Made by a program: the position numbers and the translations under genes | Notes under the pieces: generated by a model | Told to the model about the DNA's origin: nothing | Seen by the model: only the letters and a program-made list of their open reading frames with translations | Databases searched by the model: none | Shown: positions 35,144-43,572 of the stretch, piece by piece | Layout of the letters: every line of letters begins with the position of its first letter | How positions within the stretch are numbered: the first letter of the stretch is position 1 | Assembly: GCF_039871655.1 (NCBI RefSeq) | Contig: NZ_JBDPLZ010000006.1 | Coordinates: 186,001-250,000 of the forward strand | Direction: 5' to 3' | Source of the DNA: Actinocorallia sp039871655 | Lineage (GTDB): Bacteria; Actinomycetota; Actinomycetes; Streptosporangiales; Streptosporangiaceae | Length of the DNA stretch: 64,000 bases

Positions 35144-35857
35144 GTGAGCGATTTCGTCGAGATGGACGACCCTGATCTGGTGATCGATGAGGCGACTCAG
35201 CGCGCGTTCTACCGGGGAGAGCCGTTCACCGGACTTCTGGCGAAGATGTTGCCGGACGGCACGCTCCTCGAACTCAACGGCTACCACGAAGGCGACCGCG
35301 CCGGAACGTGGGACGGCTGGTACCCCGACGGCCGCGATCGCTACCACATGGGATTCTTCCGCAACCACCCGACCGACGAATGGCTCGAATGGCACCCTGA
35401 TGGCAGTCCAGCGGTCGAGGACTTCTACGACTACACCGGCAACCGCCTGTCACACAAACGCTGGGACGAGTCCGGCCTGCTGATCGAACACGTCGACGCA
35501 TTCACGATCAAAGGTATCGATGCCGACGCCATCAACCGGGACGGCTCCGACGTCGAAGTCGACCGGTACACCGGCAGACTGCACTACAAGGGCCTGCCGT
35601 ACACCGGCCAAGTGTTCGTCCGCGCCGACGACGATGAACACAGCCCGATCCTGCGGTCGGCCACCTACCTGCACGGACTAGCACACGGCCCCGAGAAGTC
35701 CTGGTACCGCGACGGAACCATCAAGACCGAAGGCCGGTTCAGGGACGGAAAAGCCGTCGGAACCTGGCGGCGCTGGCGGCGGGACGGGACCCTCCAAGAG
35801 CGCGTTCATTTCTCCGACGACGGCAAATTCCTGTTCCGCGAAGAACCGTCCGAATAA
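35144..35857 (+). CDS. YwqK/MORN-like repeat protein (toxin-antitoxin YwqK-type family)
   Basis: A 237-residue protein built from MORN-variant repeats: YRGEPFTGLLAKMLPDGTLL, GTWDGWYPDGRDRYHMGFF, WLEWHPDGSPAVEDFY, KSWYRDGTIKTEGRFRDGK, GTWRRWRRDGTLQERVHF. Members are labelled YwqK antitoxin; the Bacillus YwqK sits in an LXG-toxin operon. GTG 35144 follows AAGGGGAACG; a longer frame from 35042 is possible. No matching toxin gene is adjacent. Probably cytoplasmic. Confidence 0.8.
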   Translation: MSDFVEMDDPDLVIDEATQRAFYRGEPFTGLLAKMLPDGTLLELNGYHEGDRAGTWDGWYPDGRDRYHMGFFRNHPTDEWLEWHPDGSPAVEDFYDYTGNRLSHKRWDESGLLIEHVDAFTIKGIDADAINRDGSDVEVDRYTGRLHYKGLPYTGQVFVRADDDEHSPILRSATYLHGLAHGPEKSWYRDGTIKTEGRFRDGKAVGTWRRWRRDGTLQERVHFSDDGKFLFREEPSE

Positions 35858-35876
35858 CGAAAAGAAAGAAACGACG

Positions 35877-36155
35877 ATGCTGGACATAGCAGGACTGGTC
35901 GGTTTCGTTCTGGTCATGGTCGGGTTCGCCGCCCTCCTGCTCGTCATCTTCAGGATGCTGCGGTGGCTGGGGCAGCAGCCTCCACCTCCGAAACGGTCCA
36001 CCTGCGCCAACTGCGGACACAGCGAACAGGTGCACCAACGCGGTGCCTGTCGGTACGAGCGCGGAGACCCCACCTGGGGCAACGACAGCTACGGCAACGG
36101 CCGGACCCCAAAGTTCGATCCCGAAATCTGCGGATGCACCACATACACGGCCTAA
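35877..36155 (+). CDS. Small membrane protein with cysteine-rich tail
   Basis: A 92-residue protein 20 bp behind the YwqK-like gene on the same strand. Residues 4-28 form a membrane helix (IAGLVGFVLVMVGFAALLLV), followed by a Pro stretch and a Cys-rich tail (CANCG, GACRYERG, EICGCTTY) that could bind zinc. GAAAGAAACGACG lies before the ATG. Not recognised; likely co-transcribed with the repeat protein. Confidence 0.65.
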   Translation: MLDIAGLVGFVLVMVGFAALLLVIFRMLRWLGQQPPPPKRSTCANCGHSEQVHQRGACRYERGDPTWGNDSYGNGRTPKFDPEICGCTTYTA

Positions 36156-36207
36156 TACTGCAACGACAGGTTGTGACCTTCACCTGGTGAGTGGTAGATG
36201 ACGGCGG

Positions 36208-36699
36208 GTGGTCACGATCGATATCGAAGAATGGTCGCGGGAATTCTCGGACTTTCTGGCGGTGTTCGCTCGTCGTTTTCCCAGGGTGGAGTCGCGTCGC
36301 CAGGCGGCCTCCTACCTGCGCGGACTGTTGAGCGAGCTGGAGCGTAAGAACGGCTGGACTCTGGCGGAGCTGTCGAGTGAGAGCGGTCCTGAGCGTCTCC
36401 AGCGTCTGCTGAATTTCTATGCATGGATATCGATGGGCTGCGCGACAATATCCGGTCCATGGTCGCCGAGTGCATTGAGCGAATTCCATCCTGTATTCGC
36501 TCAGTGGCAAACGATACTGACACCATTCCTGCGCGCTCTCTTCGCCCCCACAAAGTCGGCCGCGTCCCGCAAAGAACCCCCAGACCGACGAGCGTCCCTC
36601 AAACGGCGCCTCGCCACTGCGGAAGCCGAGGTAGAACGTCTCCGACGCCAACTGGCCGCAACCGAACCCGAGCAAGAGCAGGACAACTCGGAAGGGTAA
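36208..36699 (+). pseudogene. IS701-type transposase 5' remnant, frameshifted
   Basis: The frame starts with GTG and reads FSDFLAVFARRFPRVESRRQ then AASYLRGLLSELERKNGWTL and RLQRLLNFYAW, matching the N-terminus of IS701-family transposases. After NFYAW the expected DxDGLRDxxR appears only in another frame (MDIDGLRDNIRSMVAECI from 36423), showing loss of one base near 36425. The catalytic DDE region is absent; the end of the frame (LKRRLATAEAEVERLRRQL) is a coiled-coil-like tail of uncertain origin. Confidence 0.65.
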
Positions 36700-36768
36700 G
36701 AGCCTCCTTCAGACCATCATCCGGCTACGGGTCTCCGCGCCGCGTTCACTTCTCCATGTCGTGAACCG

Positions 36769-37288
36769 TCAGGGCGAGAGTTCGCGTTCCCAAGCGGTGA
36801 AGCGTTCGCGCATCGCTTCCACCGAGTCCTCCGAGGCGCCGTACGGTAGAAAGTCCCGCAGGGGGATCTCACACAGATAGGACAAGGATTCCGCGAACAG
36901 CGCGGAGTCGAAGCCGGGATTGTGCCGAACCGCGATCACCAACAGATCGTCGCGCGTGTACCGGCCGCTCGACAAAATCGCGTCGACGTCGAGGAAGTCG
37001 CGAGGCGCCCAGCGGTTGAACAGGGCGTCCATCTTCCCCGCCACAGCGTCATCGGGATGCAGGACCGGGCCGATCTCCAGACGGACGGGAGAGCATGCCC
37101 GCCAGAAGACCCCCGAATCGACTTTGGAGCTGCGACCGACGCCGTCCGCGACCACCATCTGGACCAGATCCGGCGTCCTGCGCCTCACCTCGACCGTGAA
37201 CCCCTGCCACACGTACTCCGCGACCAGATCCTCGGCCACCTCTCCAGGGACACCTCTTCGCGCACTGAACAGGTCGACGTCCTCCGAC
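36769..37288 (+). repeat. 520-bp direct repeat, copy 1
   Basis: Identical to 44910-45429 (offset 8141) except A at 37250 versus C at 45391, by reading both stretches. It begins exactly at the stop codon of the AbiEii-like frame and ends inside its DVDLF motif. This copy continues into the native gene start, so it is the parental one. Confidence 0.9.
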
Positions 37289-37400
37289 GGCCTCGCACCT
37301 ATCCGTGTACCTGGACCGCGTGGCCTCCGCCCAGCACAAAACCCCGCTCACCGACCACAGCCAGACCGACCCGGATCAGCCTCTCCTGGAACGGATCCAT
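36769..37400 (-). pseudogene. AbiEii/AbiGii-type nucleotidyltransferase toxin, frameshifted
   Basis: From ATG 37400 the frame reads MDPFQERLIRVGLAVVGERG then FVLGGGHAVQVHG and stops at TAG (37299-37301). The continuation GARPSEDVDLFSARRG lies one frame over and runs to 36769 with LEIGPVLHPDDAVAGKMDAL and RWAPRDFLDVDAIL. Together they form a typical AbiEii-like nucleotidyltransferase (GGxAVQxHG, DVDLF, K.DAL..R...RDF.DV). One missing base in CACGGATAGG restores HG(x)GARPSED. The ATG overlaps the stop of the upstream gene by one base, as expected for a toxin-antitoxin pair. Confidence 0.82.
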
Positions 37401-37729
37401 CAAGCCGCGCGCCGCAACTCGGAGAAACGCCGCTCCCACAGCGCACGAACCTGGCGCGAAGCACGGATCTGCGGCCAGTACCGCCGCAGCAGACGACCGT
37501 TGACCAACCGCTGGAGGTCCTCCTCGACACCCTCCTCAAGCACGATCTTGTACAGGGCCACGCGGTCGTAGTCGTCGTCCAGGTCAAAGGTCCGCCGACC
37601 GCCCCAGGCCAGCGACTTCGACAACGTGACCTCACCGTGAGCCGGCCCACGAAGCTCGTCGAGAGACTCCACCAGCGCATAAGGCTTGACCTCAGCGAAG
37701 CCGAAGGGACCCCCACCCGGAACATCCAT
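37400..37729 (-). CDS. Partner protein (candidate antitoxin) of the AbiEii-type toxin
   Basis: A 109-residue protein MDVPGGGPFGFAEVKPYALV...YDRVALYKIVLEEGVEEDL...ALWERRFSELRRAA. I recall this type of small protein immediately upstream of AbiEii-family nucleotidyltransferases in actinomycetes. Its TGA overlaps the toxin ATG by one base (TGATG), which implies coupling. No DNA-binding motif is obvious. Because the toxin is frameshifted, it may now be an orphan antitoxin. An upstream in-frame start at 37765 is possible. Confidence 0.7.
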   Translation of the reverse strand: MDVPGGGPFGFAEVKPYALVESLDELRGPAHGEVTLSKSLAWGGRRTFDLDDDYDRVALYKIVLEEGVEEDLQRLVNGRLLRRYWPQIRASRQVRALWERRFSELRRAA

Positions 37730-37989
37730 ACGACCAGTGTGCCCCAAGCCGACAGGCCCGCCCACTTGGTAGCCGAGATGCCCCGATACTTCTTCACACC
37801 GCTCCCGGCAGAAACCAGACCAGCAGCCCGAATTGGGAAAACTCCCTTCCAGGAAGTCAGAGGATCGCAGAAACCCAACGCATGGGCTCCTCGGCGGCCG
37901 TTCCCCGTGCGTCCCAAGAGCGACACCAGGCCGACTCGATGATCCATTTGACTTGCCAAAACGCTATAAATGATGATCTTCCCCCTGCA

Positions 37990-38116
37990 GATCAGAAAGT
38001 TAGGGGTTCGAATCCCTTCGGATGCGCTCAAAAACCGGCTCTGACCAGGGCATTCTTCCAGCGGGAAGAATGCCCTGTGATCGTTTGAGTGTGTTGGGCG
38101 TCGGCTGGGCGCCCAA
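37990..38116 (+). repeat. Right attachment-type repeat (attR): displaced tRNA-Arg 3' half plus terminator
   Basis: GATCAGAAAGTTAGGGGTTC and the following T arm and acceptor strand (CGGATGC) match tRNA-Arg from 28798, without the 5' half. The acceptor change G to A would break pairing, so it is not part of a functional tRNA. The match ends exactly where the IstB fragment begins (38117). Confidence 0.75.
38047..38076 (+). terminator. Terminator hairpin inside the displaced tRNA end
   Basis: Arms AGGGCATTCTTCC (38047-38059) and GGAAGAATGCCCT (38064-38076), perfect 13-bp stem. Compared with 28855-28884, AG/CT has become CA/TG, so pairing was kept. Confidence 0.75.
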
Positions 38117-38591
38117 GCTTGTCGAAGAACAGGTTGGCGGCTTCGGGCCCGAAAAGGATGTCGCCGACCTCATCCATGATCAGGACCGGGATGCGTGAGA
38201 GCTTGACTAGCTCGTCCTGGAGCCTGCCGGCCGCGTGGGCGGCGGCGAGCCGGTCGACCCACTGGGCTGCGGTGGCGAAGGCGACCCGGTGCCAAACCTG
38301 GCAGGTCCGGACTCCCAGACCGATCGACAGATGTGTCTTGCCGGTGCCCGGCGGGCCGAGGAACGCCACGTTGTCCCCGGCGGCAACGAAGTCCAGGGTT
38401 CCCAGGTGGGCGATGACCTCGCGTTGCAGGCAGGCGGCCAGGAACTCCTCATGCGTCCACGACTCGGCGCGGGCGCGTTCGGCCAGCCGCTCGACTGCCG
38501 CGACGAGGAAGGGCGCCTTGAGCATGCGGGTCAGATAGGCCAGCTCCGTCTCGACGTTGCGCCTGCTGTTCTTGTCGGTGCGGTGGCTCAT
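38117..38591 (-). pseudogene. istB: IS21-family helper ATPase IstB, 3'-truncated
   Basis: The frame from ATG 38591 gives MSHRTDKNSRRNVETELAYL, Walker A VAFLGPPGTGKTHLSIGLG and Walker B VLIMDEVGDILFGPEAANLF, the AAA+ helper of IS21 transposition. It breaks off after LFFDKL where the tRNA-derived repeat begins, losing about a third of the protein. It is coupled to an IstA tail upstream (TGATG). Confidence 0.88.
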
Positions 38592-38716
38592 CAGGCCACC
38601 CCGTCGATGCCCAGCAGGGCGTCGTAGTCGGCCAGTTGCCGCAGTTCGGCCTCGGTCTCCACCGGAGCGCCGGCCTGCAGCCGGGCCCGCCGCATCACCG
38701 CAGCCGCCTGGGCGTG
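38591..38716 (-). pseudogene. istA: IS21 transposase IstA C-terminal fragment
   Basis: About 40 residues (HAQAAAVMRRARLQ..., ending ELRQLADYDALLGIDGVA) directly before istB with TGATG overlap, the normal IstA/IstB junction. Everything upstream of about 38716 is unrelated, so the element is truncated on both sides. Confidence 0.6.
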
Positions 38717-38902
38717 GGGGCCTGAAACGAACCAAAGAAGCACTGCCCTCACACCTGCAGGTCTCCCCTTTGACCCTGGTCCTGCCACATGCCCTTCCAC
38801 ATGCCCTCTGGATGCTCTGGGCACGTGGAAAGGGCATGGCGGAAGCCTGTCTCTGGAGAGAGTGCCCGCCACGGAGTTCGTATTCGGGCTTCGGCCGATG
38901 CA

Positions 38903-38941
38903 CATGCCAACTAGCATGTTGTTGGCATGTTAGTTGGCATG
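38903..38941. promoter_or_regulatory. Operator with three TTGGCATG half-sites
   Basis: CATGCCAACTA (38903-38913) is the exact inverse of TAGTTGGCATG (38931-38941); a further direct TTGGCATG lies at 38922-38929, 12 bp from the one at 38934-38941. The array ends 22 bp before the proposed start of the AlbA_2 protein, so it is likely its operator, possibly bound by the protein's own helix-turn-helix domains. Confidence 0.7.
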
Positions 38942-38963
38942 GTTGAGGTCGTCGGGAGAAGCC

Positions 38964-40715
38964 GTGCGCGTGGACGAGTTGGCCGACATCGTGGAGAACC
39001 TCCGTGCCTTGGGCGCCGATATCGCCGATGTCGAGGTGAAGAAGGCCCAAGGCGGGCTGCCGAAGTCGTTGCGGGAGACGTTGGCGGCGTTCGCGAACAC
39101 CGGCGGCGGTGTGATCATTCTGGGGTTGGACGAGGCTGCGGGGTTCGCGGCCTCAGGGCTGGGCGATCCGGCCAAGATGGCCGCTGACCTGGCGTCGATG
39201 TGCTCGGAGGAGATGGAGCCGCCGCTGCGCCCGTTGATCGGCCTGCACGAGTTCGAGGGTGTGCGGGTGCTCGTCGCGGAGGTCCCGGAACTGGAACCCG
39301 CCCGCAAGCCGTGTTTCTACAAGGGCGCGGGCATGAGCAAAGGCAGTTTCGTCCGGGTCGGCGACGGGGACAGGCGGCTCAGCCCGTATGAGATCCAGTT
39401 GATGCTCTCCTCCCGCGGGCAACCGGTCGAGGACGAGCAGCCTGTGCCCGGCTCCGGCCTGGACGACCTCGATCCGCGGATGATGGAGGCGCTCGTCGCC
39501 CGCCTGAGGGTCAGTCGGCCGTACGCGTTCCAGGACCTGGGTGTCGAGGACGTTCTGCGCCGCGCGCGCGTCCTGGTACCGGACGAGGACGGCGGGCTCG
39601 TGCCGTCCCTGGGCGGGCTGTTGGCGCTCGGAGTGTTCCCTCAAGAACGCTTTCCTCAACTGATGGTCAGCTTCGTCCATTACCCGACCCCGACGGGCGA
39701 GCCGCTGCGGTCCGGCGAGCGGTTCCTGGACAACGTCTCCCTCGAAGGCCCTATCCCCGTCATGGTCCGCGACGCGCTCGCCGTGGTCCGACGGAACATG
39801 TCCCGCCGGGCGGTCATCTCCGGCGCCGGCCGTCAGGACGTGTGGGACTACCCCGAAGCCGCCCTGCGCGAGGCGATCGTCAACGCCCTCGTCCACCGCG
39901 ACCTGTCCCCCGGCTCACGCGGCACCCAGGTCCAGATCGAGATGTACCCCGACAGGCTCACCATCCGCAACCCCGGCGGCCTGTTCGGCACGGTCACCCT
40001 CGACCGGCTCGGCGAAGAGGGCATCTCCTCGGCCCGCAACGCCTCCCTCATCAGGCTTCTGGAGGACGTCCCCCTCCCGGGAGAGACACGCGCCGTCTGC
40101 GAGAACCGCGGCTCGGGCATCCACACCATGACCAGCGCGCTGAGAGCGGCCGGGATGAGCCCGCCGGGCTTCGAGGACAAGGTCTCGACCTTCTCCGTCA
40201 CCTTCCCCAACCACACCCTCCTCGGCCCCGAAACCCTCTCCTGGCTCGCCGATCTGCACCACGAAGACCTCACAGCCGGCCAACGACTGTTCCTCGGCAC
40301 CCTCCACGAACAACGCCGGCCTCTGGACAACCGCGCCTACCGGACCACCACCGGAGTCGACTCACGCGTCGCCACCACCGAACTCCAGGACCTCGTCGCA
40401 CGCGGCCTCGTCCAACGCGTCGGCACCCACCGCTGGTCCCGATACCTCCTCCCCACACCGACGGCCACCGGACAACCGGCCGCCCCCGTCCGGGCCGACC
40501 GCCGCGACCAAATCCTGGCCGCCCTCGGAACCCAATCCCTCTCCCGTGCCGACCTCGCAGCCAGGACCGGCCTCAGCGACACCACCGTCCGTCGTTGGCT
40601 GTCCATCATGCGCACCGAAGGCACCATCGAACTCATCGGCAACAGCCCCCGAAGCCCCCACGCCCTCTACCGCCGATCCCACCAACAACCCCTCTTCCCC
40701 GAAACCGAAGCCTGA
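38964..40715 (+). CDS. Schlafen/AlbA_2-domain ATP-binding protein with winged-helix C-terminus
   Basis: About 583 residues. The N-terminal AlbA_2 (divergent AAA-4/Schlafen-like) domain reads DVEVKKAQGGLPKSLRETLA then AFANTGGGVIILGL. The middle ATPase-like part has EAIVNALVHRDLSPGSRGTQ and GLFGTVTLDRLG with ENRGSGIHTM. The C-terminus holds two winged helices, the last being LSRADLAARTGLSDTTVRRWLS. GTG 38964 follows GGGAGAAGCC. Such proteins act as regulators and in several phage-defence systems. It sits among insertion-sequence debris, fitting accessory DNA. Confidence 0.88.
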   Translation: MRVDELADIVENLRALGADIADVEVKKAQGGLPKSLRETLAAFANTGGGVIILGLDEAAGFAASGLGDPAKMAADLASMCSEEMEPPLRPLIGLHEFEGVRVLVAEVPELEPARKPCFYKGAGMSKGSFVRVGDGDRRLSPYEIQLMLSSRGQPVEDEQPVPGSGLDDLDPRMMEALVARLRVSRPYAFQDLGVEDVLRRARVLVPDEDGGLVPSLGGLLALGVFPQERFPQLMVSFVHYPTPTGEPLRSGERFLDNVSLEGPIPVMVRDALAVVRRNMSRRAVISGAGRQDVWDYPEAALREAIVNALVHRDLSPGSRGTQVQIEMYPDRLTIRNPGGLFGTVTLDRLGEEGISSARNASLIRLLEDVPLPGETRAVCENRGSGIHTMTSALRAAGMSPPGFEDKVSTFSVTFPNHTLLGPETLSWLADLHHEDLTAGQRLFLGTLHEQRRPLDNRAYRTTTGVDSRVATTELQDLVARGLVQRVGTHRWSRYLLPTPTATGQPAAPVRADRRDQILAALGTQSLSRADLAARTGLSDTTVRRWLSIMRTEGTIELIGNSPRSPHALYRRSHQQPLFPETEA

Positions 40716-40806
40716 CCACAGCAGGCGAGGAGACCGTTCCCCATACGTCCCCAAGGAGCTCTTACAGGCGACTCGATCATGCCCCTGACCTGCGGAAACA
40801 AGGTTC

Positions 40807-41245
40807 ATGGAGGTGTTGCTGGTGGGTGTGGGGAAGCGGCAGCGGGCTGTCCGGTTGTATCGGGGGCAGATTCCGTCGCCGGGGCGGCCGACGGTCGCGT
40901 GGCGGCAGGATCGTGTCCGGTTCTGGCGGGCGATCGCGCGGGGGGTCACGTCCAGCGCCTACGTTCAGGAACGGTTGTCCGGTGCCGTCCGCACCCCTGG
41001 CGGGGTGATCGCCGCGGGACCGTGGGTGCCGGAGTGGAAGGGCCGCAACAAGCCTCGGCGGCAGGACCGGTGCTGGGTGGCGGGCTGGAGTCCGGAGCGG
41101 ATCGCCAACTGGTTGAAGGTCGATTTCCCCGAGGATGAGTCCATGCGGATCTCACACGAGGCGATCTACCAGGCCCTGTTCATCCAGGGGCGGGGCGCTC
41201 TGAAGCGTGAACTGGTCGCCTGTCTGCGCACCGGCCGCGCGCTTC
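40807..41245 (+). pseudogene. IS30-family transposase remnant with internal deletion
   Basis: Begins GRPTVAWRQDRVRFWRAIAR (IS30 N-terminal helix-turn-helix region of actinobacterial type), then jumps from ARGVTS to AYVQERLSG, losing about 90 residues, continues with WSPERIANWLKVDFPEDESM and ISHEAIYQALFIQGRGALKR, and stops matching after ACLRTGRAL. The DDE catalytic core is missing. The open frame runs on to 41775 only as antisense of the permease. Confidence 0.8.
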
Positions 41246-41271
41246 CGACCGTGAACATCCGAGATGGCCTG

Positions 41272-43248
41272 TCAGGCGCCGACGTGGATGCCGGGGCGGC
41301 GCTGCGGGTCGGGTTCGTGTTTGCGGATGATCTCGCGGGTGACGGGGGCGGTGTCGCCGCGGCCGAGGAGGACGTAGCGGACCATGTGGACCAGGGGGCT
41401 GCCTTCGGTCCAGGCGAAGTAGCAGTGCGGACGCACCCCGGTGTTGTCGCGCAGTGCGAGCAGGATGGCGGCGATGGCGTTGGGGGCGGCGGAGGCCTGG
41501 GCGCGCAGGACGCGGTGGCCGTCGACCTGGACGCCGCGGACGGTGAGGGCGCCACTGAAGTCGGAGGGGTCGATGACGTCGATCTCGAGGAAGAGGACGT
41601 CGGCGGTGCCGGGGACAGGGTTGTCGCCGCGTTGCTCGAACTCCTTCTCGGCGTATTCGGCGGCATCCCCGGCCTGGCGGCGGTTGGCGATGAGGTTGAT
41701 CTGGTTGTCGTGGGCCATGGTGTCGGTGATGAACCGGCGGGCGGCGGGATCGAACTCGATGTGATCGGCGCGTAGTTCGGTGGTGCGTGCCACGCGGGAG
41801 ATGAGGGAGATGACGATGATGCCGGCGATGAACATCCCGGAGATGGTGATGCCGTCGGGCTTGTCGATCACGTTGTGCACCAGCGCGTACAGCAGCACGG
41901 CGGTCAGGACCGCGAACCCGGCGCCGGACGCGCGTCGGCGGCGGCGCAGTGCCGAGACGGTGACGGCGAACGCGCCGGAGACCATCATGGCCAGGATCCC
42001 GGTGGCGTAGGCGCCGGCTTGGGCGTCCACGTCGGCGTCGAACGCGATGGTGATGATGACGCTGATGACGGTGTAGACGATCACGACCGGCCGCACCGCG
42101 CGGCCCCATTCGGGGGCCATGCCGTAGCCGGGCAGGTAGCGGGGCACGATGTTGACCAGACCCGCCATGGCCGAGGCGCCGGCGAACCACAGGATCAGCA
42201 CGGTGCTGATGTCGTAGACGGAGCCGAAGACCTCGCCCAGGTGCTCATGGGCCAGCCACGCCAGCGCACGACCGTTGGCCTGGCCTCCCTCGTCGAACTG
42301 GTCGGCGGGGATCAGCACCGTGGTCACAAAGCTGGAGGCCAGCAGGTAGACGCTCATGATGAGGGCGGCGCCGGTGAGCAGTTTGCGGCTGTTGGCGATC
42401 CGCGAACGCAACCGCTGCTCCTCATCATCGCCTTGGGCGGCGACGAGCGGCATCATGCTCACCCCCGTCTCGAACCCCGAAAGGCCCAGCACCAGCAGCG
42501 GGAAGGCCAAGACGGCGGGCACGAGGAAGTCGGTGAAGCCGCCGCCCTCCCTGCCCAGCGCGTCGGTCCAGCCCGACCACGCCCCGGGTGTGGTGAAGAC
42601 CTCCACCATGCCGACGGCGATGATCACCGCGTTCAGGGCGAGGAACACCGCGACCAGCGGGATCGCGACGCCGACCGCCTCGCTGAAGCCCAGCAGGAAC
42701 ACCCCGCCCAGCACCAGCAGCAGCACCACCGTGAGCGCCACCGCATGACCGTGCAGAGCATGGGGGGCGTGCGGGTTCTCCAGGACGTGCAGGCTGGCGT
42801 CGGCCGCCGACAGGGTGATCGTGATGATCCACGAGGTGGCGACGAACCCCAGCAGGACGAGCACGAAGATCTTGCCGCGCCAGAACGGCAGCAGCTCCTC
42901 GAGCATGGCCACCGAACCGGCGCCGTGCGGGCTCTCCTGGGCCACCCGCCGGTACATCGGCAGCATGCCCAGCAGCGTCAACGCCACGATCAGCAAGGTC
43001 GCCAACGGCGACAGCGCCCCGGCCGCCGCCGCGGCGATCGCCGGCACATAGGCCAGGCTGGAGAAGTAGTCGACCCCCGTCAGGCACATCACCTTCCACC
43101 AGGCGTGCTGCTCGGCATGCGCCTCGCCCGCGGCCGGCCCCACCGGCTGCACCCGGTGCTTGAGCAGCCACCGCGCCAGCCCGCTCTCCGGCTCTCCCTG
43201 CAGGCCCGGAGCCTTCACCACCGCCGGTATCGCATACTCCTCGGACAC
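41272..43248 (-). CDS. APC-superfamily amino acid/cation permease with C-terminal cytoplasmic domain
   Basis: A 658-residue permease with about 12 membrane helices. The first helix area MCLTGVDYFSSLAYVPAIAA and LLVLGLSGFETGVSMMPLVA match the APC family (KUP/YdaO-like basic layout). The last 150 residues (from HIEFDPAARRFITDT) are a soluble domain. GTG 43248 follows GAGAGGGG. The substrate is undetermined. Its 3' end lies 27 bp from the IS30 remnant, and CorA lies upstream on the same strand, hinting at a cation-related cluster. Confidence 0.85.
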   Translation of the reverse strand: MSEEYAIPAVVKAPGLQGEPESGLARWLLKHRVQPVGPAAGEAHAEQHAWWKVMCLTGVDYFSSLAYVPAIAAAAAGALSPLATLLIVALTLLGMLPMYRRVAQESPHGAGSVAMLEELLPFWRGKIFVLVLLGFVATSWIITITLSAADASLHVLENPHAPHALHGHAVALTVVLLLVLGGVFLLGFSEAVGVAIPLVAVFLALNAVIIAVGMVEVFTTPGAWSGWTDALGREGGGFTDFLVPAVLAFPLLVLGLSGFETGVSMMPLVAAQGDDEEQRLRSRIANSRKLLTGAALIMSVYLLASSFVTTVLIPADQFDEGGQANGRALAWLAHEHLGEVFGSVYDISTVLILWFAGASAMAGLVNIVPRYLPGYGMAPEWGRAVRPVVIVYTVISVIITIAFDADVDAQAGAYATGILAMMVSGAFAVTVSALRRRRRASGAGFAVLTAVLLYALVHNVIDKPDGITISGMFIAGIIVISLISRVARTTELRADHIEFDPAARRFITDTMAHDNQINLIANRRQAGDAAEYAEKEFEQRGDNPVPGTADVLFLEIDVIDPSDFSGALTVRGVQVDGHRVLRAQASAAPNAIAAILLALRDNTGVRPHCYFAWTEGSPLVHMVRYVLLGRGDTAPVTREIIRKHEPDPQRRPGIHVGA

Positions 43249-43572
43249 GACGCGATCCCCTCTCGCACCTGTCGGTCTTCTTCCCATAAGTCGGGGATGA
43301 AGACCATGACCGCGCTCACGCTACGACTGCGCCCCCCACCGGCATACTCCGGGGTGGCGGCTGGGGACGCGGTTGTAGCGGCGGTGGTCGAGTTTCCTGA
43401 GCGGGCGGTGATGACCCTCTCCATGTCGAGAAGACCGAGTGGAGATCCCCGGGCGGGCTCGTCGCCGACGACTACGGTGGTGGTCGTTTGCGGACAGCGG
43501 CTGCAGAGCCGGCCTGGACGACTCTCATGGGCTGTCTTGTTTTCGAGATGTCCATCGAGTACCGAAGAGCTG
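43249..43572. other. Intergenic region upstream of the permease
   Basis: No supported gene. It must hold the permease promoter. I saw no clear repeat or riboswitch-like structure. Confidence 0.5.

Noticed and set aside
37990..38030. Second tRNA gene
   Set aside because: Only the 3' half is present and the acceptor strand has a mismatch; it is an attachment-site copy.
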